Shown: positions 24,218-33,505 of the stretch, piece after piece
Layout: each line of letters opens with the position of its first letter
Position numbering within the stretch: position 1 is the first letter of the stretch
The notes under the pieces: model-generated
Databases searched by the model: none
What the model was told of the DNA's origin: nothing
What the model saw: the letters and a program-made list of their open reading frames with translations, nothing else
Origin: Chlorobiaceae bacterium
GTDB lineage: Bacteria; Bacteroidota; Chlorobiia; Chlorobiales; Chlorobiaceae
Assembly: GCA_013334225.1 (NCBI GenBank)
Contig: JAAXXY010000004.1
Location: 1-64,000, forward strand
DNA length: 64,000 bases
Direction of reading: 5' to 3'
Program-made: the position numbers and the translations under genes

Positions 24218-24820
24218 ATGTCTATTCTCGAGCAGGCTGATGCCTGGCTGTTTCAGCGGATAAATCTCGATCTGGTTCATCCGGCAGCCGACGATCTGAT
24301 GGTATTTCTGACCAGAGACAACCTGTCCGGGCATATTTATCTGCTTGCGATACTGTTCATTGTTATTCGGAAGGGAAAGTTGGGGCTTCCGACGGTTATT
24401 CTTGCCCTCATAGCTGTCGGAATATCCGATTTTACCGCTTCAACCCTGCTGAAACCTATCGTTCAGCGTATCCGGCCCTGTTTTGAACTCGATCATTGCC
24501 GTCTTCTTGTCACACAGGTCAGGAGTTACTCTTTTGCATCTTCGCATGCGGCAAATTCCGCCGCTGCCGCTGCCATGACCTGGATTTTCTTTCACCGGGG
24601 GGTAGTGATTGAAAGGCTTTTTTCGGTATTCATGATGGTTTATGCTTTCCTTATTGCCTGGTCCCGGGTTTATGTAGGCGTTCACTATCCCGGAGATGTC
24701 CTCGCCGGCATGCTGGTCGGGATTGGCAGTGCATTCCTGGTATATGTGATCTATTCGTGGCTGCTGAAAAATATCATTCATGCAGGCATCTTGCGCAATA
24801 AAACCGGTAACGATGGCTGA
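24218..24820 (+). CDS. PAP2 family phosphatase, membrane-bound
   Basis: The 200-residue multi-helix protein has the three-part acid-phosphatase motif: KPIVQRIRP (79-87), SFASSHAANS (with His110), and SRVYVGVHYPGDV. Members remove phosphate from lipid phosphates such as undecaprenyl pyrophosphate or phosphatidic acid. The substrate cannot be told from sequence. It follows yidC by 9 bases, and its last 8 bases overlap the ROK kinase start. Confidence 0.88.
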   Translation: MSILEQADAWLFQRINLDLVHPAADDLMVFLTRDNLSGHIYLLAILFIVIRKGKLGLPTVILALIAVGISDFTASTLLKPIVQRIRPCFELDHCRLLVTQVRSYSFASSHAANSAAAAAMTWIFFHRGVVIERLFSVFMMVYAFLIAWSRVYVGVHYPGDVLAGMLVGIGSAFLVYVIYSWLLKNIIHAGILRNKTGNDG

Positions 24821-25727
24821 GCTTAACTGGGGGATCGATCTTGGAGGCACCAAAATCGAGGCGGTGGTCATCGATGGGACGATGCAACCTCTTGCCCGCA
24901 CAAGGATTGCCACGGAGGCTGAAAACGGCTATTCCCACATCATCGGCCGCATCCGGCAGCTTGTTGAGATTGTTGCAGATGAAACCGGCATTCCTCTGCC
25001 CGGGGCAGTCGGTATCGGAACTCCCGGCAGATATGATGATCGTTCATGTGCTTTGAAAAACTCGAATACACTCTGCCTGAACGGAAGGGACCTCAAGCAT
25101 GATCTTGAAGAAGTTCTCGGAATGGAGGTCCTGATCGAAAACGATGCGAACTGTTTCGCTCTTGCAGAGTCTCTGCTCGGTGCCGGTTCGGCTCATATGC
25201 GCGAAGAGACGAACGTTGCATTCGGTATTATTCTCGGGACCGGAGTCGGTGGAGGGATTGTCTGTCACCGGAATGCCCGTCACGGCGCACATGGTATTGC
25301 CGGTGAATGGGGCCACAATGAGCTTATACCGGACGGGGAACCCTGTTATTGCGGCAGGAAGGGGTGTGTCGAGACCGTTATTTCAGGGCCTGCCCTGGAA
25401 CGTCACTACCGGAAACTGACCGGGGAAGTAATGACACTCGATCGAATTGCTGCATCTTCAGCTACCGATTCCGCAGCAAAGGAAACGATCGACAGGCTGC
25501 TTTTTTACTTCGGCAAGTCGCTCGCGACCGTCATAAATATCCTCGATCCTGATATCTGCATTCTTGGCGGAGGGGTCGGCCGGATCGACGCGTTGTATTC
25601 TGTGGAAGCCGTCAGGTCTATTGAACGGCATCTGTTCAACAGTGAACTTCGCATACCGCTGCTTAAACCGCTGCTTGGCGACAGCGCCGGTGTTTTCGGA
25701 GCGGCATTGCTGCAAACAATCAGATAA
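24813..25727 (+). CDS. ROK family sugar kinase
   Basis: The 304-residue protein has the ATP-binding GIDLGGTKIEAVVIDG near the start, GTGVGGGIV in the middle, and the ROK zinc site HGIAGEWGHN followed by CYCGRKGC. It probably phosphorylates a hexose such as glucose or N-acetylmannosamine; the sugar is not known. The ATG at 24813 is preferred because the earlier in-frame ATG at 24780 adds 11 residues before the canonical start. It overlaps the PAP2 stop. Confidence 0.9.
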   Translation: MAELNWGIDLGGTKIEAVVIDGTMQPLARTRIATEAENGYSHIIGRIRQLVEIVADETGIPLPGAVGIGTPGRYDDRSCALKNSNTLCLNGRDLKHDLEEVLGMEVLIENDANCFALAESLLGAGSAHMREETNVAFGIILGTGVGGGIVCHRNARHGAHGIAGEWGHNELIPDGEPCYCGRKGCVETVISGPALERHYRKLTGEVMTLDRIAASSATDSAAKETIDRLLFYFGKSLATVINILDPDICILGGGVGRIDALYSVEAVRSIERHLFNSELRIPLLKPLLGDSAGVFGAALLQTIR

Positions 25728-25734
25728 GGTGTTT

Positions 25735-27168
25735 ATGAACGAAGAACTTCTCGTAAAAGGCGGACTGGTTGAACTGACTATAAGCGATCTGGCGGAAAAG
25801 GAGCAGTGTTTCGGCAGGCTTGAAAACGGTATCGGGGTCATGGTATCGGGTATGCTTGCCATCGGTGACAGGGTTTCCGCAAGGATCAGGAAAGTCCGGC
25901 AGCGTTACATCGAAGCGGAAGCTCTGGAAATCCTCGAACCGTCACCTGACAGGACCCAGCCTCCATGCGCCTTTTTCGGTGTCTGCGGCGGCTGCAAGCT
26001 CATGCATGTCAGTTACGATGCCCAGCTGAGGTACAAGCGGAAAAAGGTCATCGATGCACTCCAGCATCTCGGCAATTTTCCGGAACCTCTCGTCGGCGAG
26101 GCACTTCCTGTCAATGAACCGTTCCATTACCGCAACAAGATCGAATTTTCCTGTTCAAGCAAACGCTATCTTCTTCCTGAAGAACTGTCGAGGGAGATAC
26201 TTCTTCGGCCGAAAAATTTCGCTCTCGGTTTCCATACACCGGGTAATTTCGAGAAAGTTATCGATATCGACTACTGTTATCTTGCCAAAGAGCAGATGAA
26301 CAGGGTACTTGCATTGACCAGAGAATTTGTTCTCGCCCAGAACCTTTCGCCTTACGATGCCAGGACGCATGCCGGATTTCTTCGGAATCTGGTCGTTCGT
26401 TTCAGCGAAGACCGGCGTGAACTGATGGTGAATCTTGTCACATCCTGGTATGACAGGGAGCTTATGCAGCATTATGCCAGGTATCTTGAATCGGGAATGC
26501 CCGGAGAGCAGATGACGGTGGTCAATAATGTCACGCAGAAAAGGAACACCGTAGCCGTGGGCGAAGAGGAGTTCAGGGTAACCGGCAGCGGCTTCATAAC
26601 CGAACGGCTCGGCGATCTCGATTTCAGGATCTCGGCGAATTCTTTTTTTCAGACGAACTCCTCCCAGGCAGAACGGCTTTACAACGGCATTCTTGAAGTT
26701 GCAGGTCTGAGAGAAAACGATACGGTTTACGATCTCTACTGCGGAACCGGCACGATCACCCTTTACCTTTCGAGGTACTGCCGCCGGGTAATCGGTCTCG
26801 AAGTGGTTGAAAGTTCCATAACAGATGCCCGAAGTAATGCAGTGTTGAATGGAATAACGAACGCAGTGTTCTTCAACGTCGATCTCATGAATTTCCATTC
26901 GATGATTGATACCCTCGGAGAGTATGAGATGCCTTCGGTGATCATTACCGATCCTCCGAGGGCGGGCATGCATCCGAAAGCTCTCGGTACCATGATGCAG
27001 TTTGGTGCAAGGAGGATCATCTATGTCAGCTGCAACCCGGCAAGCCTTGCAAGGGACGGAAAAGATATCTGCTCATATGGTTATACGCTTAATTCCGTAC
27101 AGCCTGTAGATATGTTTCCGCATACCAATCATATCGAAAGCATCGCCTGTTTTGAAAAAAACGGTTGA
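25735..27168 (+). CDS. rlmD: 23S rRNA (uracil-5-)-methyltransferase, RlmD/RumA type
   Basis: The 477-residue protein starts with a TRAM-like domain and carries a cysteine set (CAFFGVCGGC, plus a later Cys in IDYCYL) that fits the iron-sulfur cluster of RlmD. The SAM-binding motif is YDLYCGTGTITLYL. The catalytic pair is DPPRAGMHPKAL and VSCNPASLARD. It methylates a uridine in 23S rRNA or tRNA; the RlmC, RlmD and TrmA subfamilies are hard to separate by eye. The ATG at 25735, 7 bases past the ROK stop, is favoured over the far upstream start at 25564. Confidence 0.88.
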   Translation: MNEELLVKGGLVELTISDLAEKEQCFGRLENGIGVMVSGMLAIGDRVSARIRKVRQRYIEAEALEILEPSPDRTQPPCAFFGVCGGCKLMHVSYDAQLRYKRKKVIDALQHLGNFPEPLVGEALPVNEPFHYRNKIEFSCSSKRYLLPEELSREILLRPKNFALGFHTPGNFEKVIDIDYCYLAKEQMNRVLALTREFVLAQNLSPYDARTHAGFLRNLVVRFSEDRRELMVNLVTSWYDRELMQHYARYLESGMPGEQMTVVNNVTQKRNTVAVGEEEFRVTGSGFITERLGDLDFRISANSFFQTNSSQAERLYNGILEVAGLRENDTVYDLYCGTGTITLYLSRYCRRVIGLEVVESSITDARSNAVLNGITNAVFFNVDLMNFHSMIDTLGEYEMPSVIITDPPRAGMHPKALGTMMQFGARRIIYVSCNPASLARDGKDICSYGYTLNSVQPVDMFPHTNHIESIACFEKNG

Positions 27169-27210
27169 AGCGGATTTCGATTATTCCGTGTTATTGAAAA
27201 GGGGGGCTGA

Positions 27211-27618
27211 TCAATTTGCCTCTTCAGAATATTCGTCAATGCGGGTCGTTTCCCATTCAAGGAACCGGTTGAGGTCGTGATTGATCGATGATAAAACAGC
27301 AAGGAGAACGGCTGCGTCGTCGGTGAAGCCGATAACGGGGAGAAAATCGGATATGGCGTCCACAGGAGAGACGAAATAGACGAGGGCTGCGGTTGCAAGT
27401 ACAATGGTCTGCCAGGGGACGTCGAGATACTCTTTCCTGATGTAACATTTCACCATTCTTACCAGCGAACGGATTTTATCGGCAAAGCCGGAAATCTGCG
27501 GAGCCATTCTGCCTGATGATGTCAAGCGGAGCACATCATCGATGAGCTTTCCGGTTTTGCCGGGGTTCCCGAGAAGAACCCGGGCACGCTCTTTTGTTTG
27601 TTCAAAAATCCTGCTCAT
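27211..27618 (-). CDS. DUF1232 (YkvA-like) membrane protein
   Basis: The 135-residue protein contains the DUF1232 core, a membrane-spanning LATAALVYFVSPVDAISDFLPVIGFTDDAAVL, flanked by charged ends. The function of the family is unknown. It follows the rhomboid gene by 4 bases on the same strand, so the two are probably cotranscribed. It converges with rlmD. Confidence 0.85.
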   Translation of the reverse strand: MSRIFEQTKERARVLLGNPGKTGKLIDDVLRLTSSGRMAPQISGFADKIRSLVRMVKCYIRKEYLDVPWQTIVLATAALVYFVSPVDAISDFLPVIGFTDDAAVLLAVLSSINHDLNRFLEWETTRIDEYSEEAN

Positions 27619-27622
27619 CAGG

Positions 27623-28450
27623 TTATTTTCCTCCTGCTTTGAGGAGTTTGCGGCGTTCTTCAGGGGTCAGCGAAGCATAACCATGCTGTGAAATCTTGTC
27701 GAGAATGGCATTGATTTCCTCCTCGGAAACCGGAGCGTTGCTCTTGTCCTGCCGGTACAGCTTCAGGCCGTTTTTCTTTCCGGACTGACGGAATCGGGAG
27801 AAAAAACCAGAGAGCGTGTATTCGTTTCTTTTAATCAAGATATAGATGAAGCCGATCAGCATACCTCCAAGGTGTGCAAAATGGGCGATCATGTTGTCGC
27901 TTCCCATGGTCTTGCTTCCGAAACCAGATATGAATTCAATGAAAGCATAGCCGGCCACGAAATATTTCGCTTTGACCGGAACAAGGAAATACAGAAAGAT
28001 ATAGCGGTCCGGGAACATCATTCCGAATGCCAGGAGAACACCGAATATGGCTCCTGATGCTCCGACGGTCGGATACGGGCTTCCCATGGTAGCCAGCAGG
28101 TTGATGACGGCCGCACCGATACCGCATATGAAGTAATAGGTTGTGAACTCGCGGGTCCCCCAGTAATTTTCTATTTCGGCGCCGAATATCCATAGAGCGA
28201 ACATATTGAAGAACAGATGCTGGAGGCTTCCATGCATGAACATATAGGAAACGAGCTGCCAGGGACGGAAAGGCAGCCCACCCTGATGCTCGGAGCCGAT
28301 AGGCCAGAGGGCTCCGATAGTATTGATAAAATTGCCTGCCGGGGTCGTCTGCAGAAAAAAAACAGCGACATTGGCAAGAATGATGATCTTGATGGCCGGT
28401 GGAATCAGTTGAAAACCTCCCGGACGGTATGGCTGGTTGTAAGATGTCAT
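27623..28450 (-). CDS. Rhomboid family intramembrane serine protease
   Basis: The 275-residue protein has about six membrane helices. The catalytic Ser is in GASGAIFGVLLA and the His in HFAHLGG; the HGSLQHLFFNMFALW segment is typical of the family. It probably cuts membrane proteins within the bilayer; the substrate is unknown. The ATG at 28450 gives the normal short cytoplasmic start (MTSYNQPYRPGG). The frame stays open to 28519 but that adds 23 unlike residues. A 75-residue cytoplasmic tail follows the last helix. Confidence 0.9.
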   Translation of the reverse strand: MTSYNQPYRPGGFQLIPPAIKIIILANVAVFFLQTTPAGNFINTIGALWPIGSEHQGGLPFRPWQLVSYMFMHGSLQHLFFNMFALWIFGAEIENYWGTREFTTYYFICGIGAAVINLLATMGSPYPTVGASGAIFGVLLAFGMMFPDRYIFLYFLVPVKAKYFVAGYAFIEFISGFGSKTMGSDNMIAHFAHLGGMLIGFIYILIKRNEYTLSGFFSRFRQSGKKNGLKLYRQDKSNAPVSEEEINAILDKISQHGYASLTPEERRKLLKAGGK

Positions 28451-28558
28451 GGTTGTATCAGGATATGCCTCTGCCGCAGCCTGTTTCCCGGAGGAGAGGC
28501 TGCAGCTGAAGATGTCCAATAAAAAAGTCCAGTAAAATGGAGAATTTTCCTGAACCGG

Positions 28559-29752
28559 TTAATCGTTAAGTGCTGAAATTCCCGGCAGGTCTTTGCCTTC
28601 AAGAAATTCGAGGCTCGCTCCGCCCCCTGTCGAAATATGGGTAATTCCGCCGGAAAGACCGGCCTTGGCTATCGCCGCTGCAGAATCACCACCGCCGACG
28701 ATTGTTATTGCACCTTTTTGGGTTGCATCAGCCAGTGCTTTTGCTACCGCCATTGTTCCGGCAGCGAAATTGTCAATTTCAAAAACGCCCATCGGTCCGT
28801 TCCAGAGAACCGTCTGTGCGGAGAGAATTTCATTTCTGTATTTTTCCACAGTTATGGGACCGATATCAACGCCGATCATTCCGTCTGAAATTGAACCGAT
28901 GTTTTCCGCATGGCATGAGGCGGTCGCCGAAATTTCAGGTGCTACCATAACGTCATCGGGGAGCAGCAGTTTTATTCCCTTCTCTTCAGCCTGTTCGAGA
29001 AGGCTGAGAGCGAGGTCGGTCTTGCTGTCCTCTACAAGTGAATTGCCGACGGCATATCCCTGTGCCTTGAAGAACGTGAAGATCATGGCACCGCCGATAA
29101 GGACGGTATCCACCTTGTTGAACAGATTTTCAAGGACATCTATTTTTCCGGATATTTTCGAGCCACCGAGAATAGCGACAAAAGGACGTTTCGGTTCGTC
29201 GAGGGCTTTTCCGAGGTACATCAGTTCACGTTCAATGAGATAGCCTGCAACGGCAGTCTGAACGTAATGGGTGATTCCTTCGGTTGAGGCATGGGCCCTG
29301 TGGGCAGTGCCGAATGCGTCGTTTACGTAAACCTCGCCGAGTGAAGCAAGCTCCTTCGAGAAATCTGGATCGTTTGCCTCTTCTTCAGGATGGAATCTAA
29401 GATTTTCAAGCATGATCACATCTCCGTCCTGCATGGCGAGGACCTGCTGCATCACTTCGTTACCGATACAGTCCTTTGCCATTTTTACCGGGATGTCGAT
29501 CAGTTCGGAAAGCCTCGATGCTGCCGGAGTAAGGGAGTAATCGGGATTTACCTTTCCTTTCGGTCTTCCGAGATGTGACATAAGAATCAGTCTTCCGCCG
29601 TTTTCAATGACCTTTCTGATGGACGGAAGGGATTCTACAATACGTTTGTCGTCGGTAATTTTTTTGTTTTCATCGAGAGGTACATTGAAATCAACACGCA
29701 TTAAAACCCGTTTGCCTTGGATTGCTATGTCTGACAAGGTCTTTTTCTTCAT
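28559..29752 (-). CDS. pgk: Phosphoglycerate kinase
   Basis: The 397-residue enzyme interconverts 1,3-bisphosphoglycerate and 3-phosphoglycerate in the cytoplasm, with ADP/ATP. It has the PGK signature [14 protein letters not shown] and SHLGRPKG near the start, and the nucleotide loop [13 protein letters not shown] near the end. Length matches the family. It stands alone between the rhomboid gene and mltG. Confidence 0.97.
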   Translation of the reverse strand: MKKKTLSDIAIQGKRVLMRVDFNVPLDENKKITDDKRIVESLPSIRKVIENGGRLILMSHLGRPKGKVNPDYSLTPAASRLSELIDIPVKMAKDCIGNEVMQQVLAMQDGDVIMLENLRFHPEEEANDPDFSKELASLGEVYVNDAFGTAHRAHASTEGITHYVQTAVAGYLIERELMYLGKALDEPKRPFVAILGGSKISGKIDVLENLFNKVDTVLIGGAMIFTFFKAQGYAVGNSLVEDSKTDLALSLLEQAEEKGIKLLLPDDVMVAPEISATASCHAENIGSISDGMIGVDIGPITVEKYRNEILSAQTVLWNGPMGVFEIDNFAAGTMAVAKALADATQKGAITIVGGGDSAAAIAKAGLSGGITHISTGGGASLEFLEGKDLPGISALND

Positions 29753-29864
29753 TGTTTTGAGGATTGGTTGAAAAAATGATTTGCACTGACAATGTACATA
29801 ATCTGCAATCTACGATATATTTCATTCCACTCAACAGGAATAACGGAATCTTGCCGTTTCTCTA

Positions 29865-30887
29865 TCATTTGGAAGAGGTTGCTTTGAGTGTTTTTTTATA
29901 CTTCCTGATGTTCTCTCCATGACCCGAAAGTGTTCCCGAAAAGTTATGGCCTCCCTTACCGGAAGCTACAAAGTAAAGGAATTCCGTATCGGCTGGTCTG
30001 ATAACCGCTCGAATCGCCGCAGAACCGGGGCTGCAGATGGGGCCGGGAGGCAAGCCGTTGTGTCTGTAAGTGTTGTAGGGCGAATCGACTTTCAGGTCTT
30101 TGTATAGAAGCCGGCGGGCAGTTCCTCCAAGAGCGTACTGAATGGTCGGATCCGCCTGCAGCCGCATATTTTTTTTCAGTCTGTTGAAATATACACTGGC
30201 AACAAGTGGTTTTTCCGGGTCAAGGGGTGTTTCGGATTCAACAATGGAGGCAAGGGTCAGCAGCTGTATTTCGTTGAGCCCCGCTTCTTCCGCCCTTTTT
30301 TTCAGGTCGTCACTGTAAAAACTGCGGAACTTTCCGATAAGGAATTCCACCACTCTTCTCGGGTTTTCAGACCAGACAAAGTTATAGGTGCCGGGAAAAA
30401 GATATCCTTCGGCTGTTTTTGACGTTACGTCATATTTAGAGAGCACGAAGCTGTCTGATGCCGCTATCATGAAAGCAGTGGAATCGAAATCGAGTTTTCC
30501 CGACAAGAGCCGGGCAACCTTTCTCAGTTCGAGGCCTTCGGGGATCGTTATGCGAACCTCGTCCTGGATATGGGAGTGCAGGTAATAAAGCAGCTGGAAA
30601 TTTGACATTCCCGGCGGGATATCATATCTCCCCGGTTTGATCTTGTGAAGAAACGGAATGGCGCTGCCTGTAAAAAGTGTCTGCCAGCGGCTTTTGATCG
30701 TTCCGGCATCGTAGAGCCCGTCCACGATCTCCCTGAAACCCGTTCCCCTGTGAATGACCAGTCTGGTCTGCCTTGATGCCGTATTGAGTCCCGGCATGAA
30801 CAGAAAAAATACCACAACACCGAGCAAGGCGCCCAGGATGATTTTGAACGTGTAAGTTTTATATAGTGGTGTTTTTCTGGGTGACAT
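29865..30887 (-). CDS. mltG: Endolytic murein transglycosylase MltG
   Basis: The 340-residue protein has an N-terminal membrane anchor (IILGALLGVVVFFLFMP) and a YceG domain. The catalytic Glu is in LASIVESETPLDPEKP, and the later QADPTIQYALGG and SPYNTYRHNGLPPGPICSPG segments are typical. It cuts nascent glycan strands and sets their length. It follows the chorismate mutase gene by 14 bases on the minus strand. Confidence 0.93.
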   Translation of the reverse strand: MSPRKTPLYKTYTFKIILGALLGVVVFFLFMPGLNTASRQTRLVIHRGTGFREIVDGLYDAGTIKSRWQTLFTGSAIPFLHKIKPGRYDIPPGMSNFQLLYYLHSHIQDEVRITIPEGLELRKVARLLSGKLDFDSTAFMIAASDSFVLSKYDVTSKTAEGYLFPGTYNFVWSENPRRVVEFLIGKFRSFYSDDLKKRAEEAGLNEIQLLTLASIVESETPLDPEKPLVASVYFNRLKKNMRLQADPTIQYALGGTARRLLYKDLKVDSPYNTYRHNGLPPGPICSPGSAAIRAVIRPADTEFLYFVASGKGGHNFSGTLSGHGENIRKYKKTLKATSSK

Positions 30888-30901
30888 GCAAGAGAGCTCT
30901 T

Positions 30902-31237
30902 TTATCCGGAAGTGATCTCATGCCGGCTGTTTTTCCATTCATGCTGAAAAAGGCGCGTTTCTTCGATAATGCAACGATAGATTTTTTCAAGAGTCTGGGA
31001 AACAAGAGGTGAATCGGCATGAATCAGCACATTGTTCAGTACCTCTTTTTCCCGTTCAGGCTGGAGAACCTGCTCTCCTATTCTTGATTTCAGGTTACTG
31101 ATATTCTGGGCGCAACGAAGTCTCTCGCAGAGAAGCATTGACAACTGCTTGTCGAGGGCATCAATTTTTTTTCTCCAATCTTCAAGTTCCTGCCTGTGTT
31201 CATTGTTGTTGTCGTTGATTCCGGCCATCATGATCAT
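30902..31237 (-). CDS. Chorismate mutase (AroQ class)
   Basis: The 111-residue helical protein has the AroQ pattern: WRKKIDALDKQLSMLLCERL, then NLKSRIGEQVLQPEREKEVLNNV and a C-terminal helix with IYRCIIEETRLFQ. It converts chorismate to prephenate for Phe and Tyr synthesis. The catalytic Arg and Lys residues of the family appear in place. It stands as a separate domain, not fused to a dehydratase. A more upstream in-frame start than 31237 cannot be excluded. Confidence 0.85.
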   Translation of the reverse strand: MIMMAGINDNNNEHRQELEDWRKKIDALDKQLSMLLCERLRCAQNISNLKSRIGEQVLQPEREKEVLNNVLIHADSPLVSQTLEKIYRCIIEETRLFQHEWKNSRHEITSG

Positions 31238-31296
31238 GGTGGTTGATAAGTGAACTGGTATTGCGTGGCAAAAGTAACTGATGAGCGGTAATGCAC

Positions 31297-31833
31297 CTAT
31301 GATTTGCCTTTATTGAAAAGGTTTTTCCATAAGGCAATTTCCTGCTCGCCCGGTACTTCAGCGTCTATTGCTTTGTTTTCTTTGTCGTAGCGGTTGAAAT
31401 CACGTTTATTTTCGCCATTCCCTGAAGCAGAACGGTCCTTCAGAAGTTTTGCAAAATCCTCTGACCGTATACATTGCGCACCGAAAGCCGTGGCGTTTCT
31501 TCGGATTTCATTGTCCGTACTTACAATAGTAACCAATTTTATTTTCGTGTTCAACGATTTTACATAGTCAATAATCCACCGGTCAGCACATTTTGATGCC
31601 GGAGTGAACACAATATGCAATGAAGTGCCGGAGGCAAGTTCCCTGAAACATTCTTTTCCGTCATAAACGATTGTGACGGAACATCGATGTTCCTTTTTAA
31701 ATGCAAGGAGAAGGGCTTCCGTTTTTCTGCGCATCTCTTCAAGAGACGCTTTTTTACCGTTCGGAAAGAGGCAATGGATAAGGTTGTATCCATCAACAAC
31801 ATACTCGGTGTTTCCTCTTTTCATGGGGCCCAT
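31297..31833 (-). CDS. NYN-domain (YacP-like) putative ribonuclease
   Basis: The 178-residue protein begins with the NYN/PIN-like core YVVDGYNLIHC, followed by VTIVYDGKE and the later VTIVSTDNEIRRNATAFGAQCI. These acidic positions match a metal-dependent nuclease fold. The family is linked to rRNA and mRNA processing, but the role here is unknown. Two ATGs (31833 and 31824) are possible starts; AAAGGA lies 2 and 11 bases upstream respectively, so 31824 may be the true start. Confidence 0.8.
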   Translation of the reverse strand: MGPMKRGNTEYVVDGYNLIHCLFPNGKKASLEEMRRKTEALLLAFKKEHRCSVTIVYDGKECFRELASGTSLHIVFTPASKCADRWIIDYVKSLNTKIKLVTIVSTDNEIRRNATAFGAQCIRSEDFAKLLKDRSASGNGENKRDFNRYDKENKAIDAEVPGEQEIALWKNLFNKGKS

Positions 31834-31912
31834 GGTCCTTTCATGGTGTCTCTGACAACTAAGGTATAAAATAGATGAATATTTTTTTAATACATCATTT
31901 TTGATACATTAA

Positions 31913-31938
31913 AGTGGTGGAAAGTGGTAAAAAATGGG
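31913..31938 (+). promoter_or_regulatory. MraZ-box-like operator upstream of mraZ
   Basis: Three TGG units lie exactly 10 bases apart (31914, 31924, 31934), within GTGGTGGAAA, GTGGTAAAAA and ATGGGAATAA. MraZ is known to bind TGG-containing direct repeats of this spacing before its own gene. The site is about 100 bases ahead of the mraZ ATG. It suggests autoregulation of the dcw operon. Confidence 0.7.
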
Positions 31939-32040
31939 AATAAATTGTTGTTTTTCGCCATTCTTTATTGCTGGCAGGTTTGTACGCAGGGGATAATTGG
32001 TAGAACTTTCAGTCTCACAAAGACTAACCGTCCTGATGGA

Positions 32041-32511
32041 ATGTCTGGCTTTATAGGAAAAGAAAGGCATGCGGTCGATGAAAAGGGCCGGCTGATGATA
32101 CCAGCCAGATTCCGCCGGAAACTGGGGGTTGAGAAAGCATCTGCCGCTACCGGTAGTGCTGACGGAACTACCGACAGTCTCTATATCATGAAAGCTCCGG
32201 ATCGTTCCCTTGAGCTTTATGAGCCATGCGTCTGGGACGAAATGAGAAAAACCATCTCTTCTCTTTCGGATTTCAATCCTGAAGAACGCCTGTTGAAAAC
32301 ATTGATGTATGAAAGCCTCGAAACGGTCGAACTGGACCGTCAGGGGCGAATAGCACTTTCCCGTGAATTTCTTGATCATGCAGGAATAACAAGGGATATC
32401 GTCATAATCGGCGCTGACACGAAAATGATTGTCTGGGATCCGGGCCGGCTTTCTGCGGTCCTGCAGGAAAATACTGAAAGATTCTCAGTTCTTGCCGGAA
32501 GGTATTTTTAA
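32041..32511 (+). CDS. mraZ: Transcriptional regulator MraZ
   Basis: The 156-residue protein has two SpoVT/AbrB-like half domains. The first begins MSGFIGKERHAVDEKGRLMIPARFR and the second has ETVELDRQGRIALSREFL. MraZ represses its own dcw operon. It carries a Ser/Ala/Thr-rich insertion in the first half. The ATG at 32041 starts the conserved domain; the upstream start at 31924 would lie inside the operator, so I reject it. It is the first gene of the cluster that runs to ftsZ. Confidence 0.92.
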   Translation: MSGFIGKERHAVDEKGRLMIPARFRRKLGVEKASAATGSADGTTDSLYIMKAPDRSLELYEPCVWDEMRKTISSLSDFNPEERLLKTLMYESLETVELDRQGRIALSREFLDHAGITRDIVIIGADTKMIVWDPGRLSAVLQENTERFSVLAGRYF

Positions 32512-32515
32512 GAAA

Positions 32516-33505
32516 ATGGCTCAGATCTTTTATCATGAACCGGTCCTTGCTTCTGAAATTGTTGCAATGCTGGTCCGGAAATCCGGGATATACGTCGATG
32601 GGACTCTCGGAGGCGGAGGTCATTCTTTCAGGATTTTGCAAGAGCTTGCAGCACAGGGCCTCCTTGAAGGTTCGCTGCTGATCGGTATAGACCAGGATGA
32701 TGCGGCACTTCAGGCTGCATCGGAAAAACTGAAACAGTATGATGATCATATAGAGCTGGTGAAAGGGAATTTCTGTGAAATCGAAGAAATCGTCACAAAG
32801 GTATGTGCTCATAAATGCCTGCAGCCAAGGGTAACCGGAATCCTGCTTGATCTTGGAGTATCGTCATTCCAGATCGATACCCCTGAAAGGGGGTTCAGCT
32901 ATCTTCGAGAAGGCACCCTTGATATGAGAATGGATGAAAGCGGTTCAAGAACAGCTGGTGATATTGTCAATTCCTGCAGTGAAAATGAGCTTGCCGGGCT
33001 TTTTTTCAGGTATGGCGAAGAACCGAAAAGCAGGAGAATCGCAAGAGCGATCGTGGCATACCGGGAAAAATACGGACCAGTTACCGGGACAGAAGAACTG
33101 GCCGGGATTATCCGGAAAAACATGCATGGTGGAGAGATGGTGCTCAAGACCCTCTCAAGAGTATTTCAGGCTTTGAGGATAGAGGTAAACAACGAACTCG
33201 AAGTTCTTCGCCGGGCACTGTACGATGGTATCGATCGACTGGAAGAACATGGAAGAATGGCCGTCATCAGCTATCATTCGCTGGAGGACAGGATAGTAAA
33301 GACCGTGTTTATCGAGAAAGCAAGCAATGACTGGGGCCCGAAAGGAGTAGGTCTCAGGGAGCCGGTTCGAAGAGGGTCCGTTACCATGCTTACCCGCAAG
33401 CCTGTTATGCCTGGTGGTGAGGAGGTGGAGTCGAATCCGAGGGCAAGAAGTGCCAAACTGAGAGTCATTGAAAAAATTTCACATGGAGGCAACCATGCAT
33501 GCTGA
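32516..33505 (+). CDS. rsmH: 16S rRNA (cytosine1402-N4)-methyltransferase RsmH
   Basis: The 329-residue enzyme methylates C1402 of 16S rRNA. It begins IFYHEPVLASEIVAML and has the SAM-binding GGGGHSF, DLGVSSFQIDTPERGFSYLREGTLDMRMD and, late, SYHSLEDRIVK. It starts 4 bases after the mraZ stop. Its end overlaps the ftsL-like start. Confidence 0.95.
   Translation: MAQIFYHEPVLASEIVAMLVRKSGIYVDGTLGGGGHSFRILQELAAQGLLEGSLLIGIDQDDAALQAASEKLKQYDDHIELVKGNFCEIEEIVTKVCAHKCLQPRVTGILLDLGVSSFQIDTPERGFSYLREGTLDMRMDESGSRTAGDIVNSCSENELAGLFFRYGEEPKSRRIARAIVAYREKYGPVTGTEELAGIIRKNMHGGEMVLKTLSRVFQALRIEVNNELEVLRRALYDGIDRLEEHGRMAVISYHSLEDRIVKTVFIEKASNDWGPKGVGLREPVRRGSVTMLTRKPVMPGGEEVESNPRARSAKLRVIEKISHGGNHAC

Noticed and set aside
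31924..32040. Upstream extension of mraZ
   Set aside because: It would start inside the TGG-repeat operator and add 39 residues not seen in MraZ.
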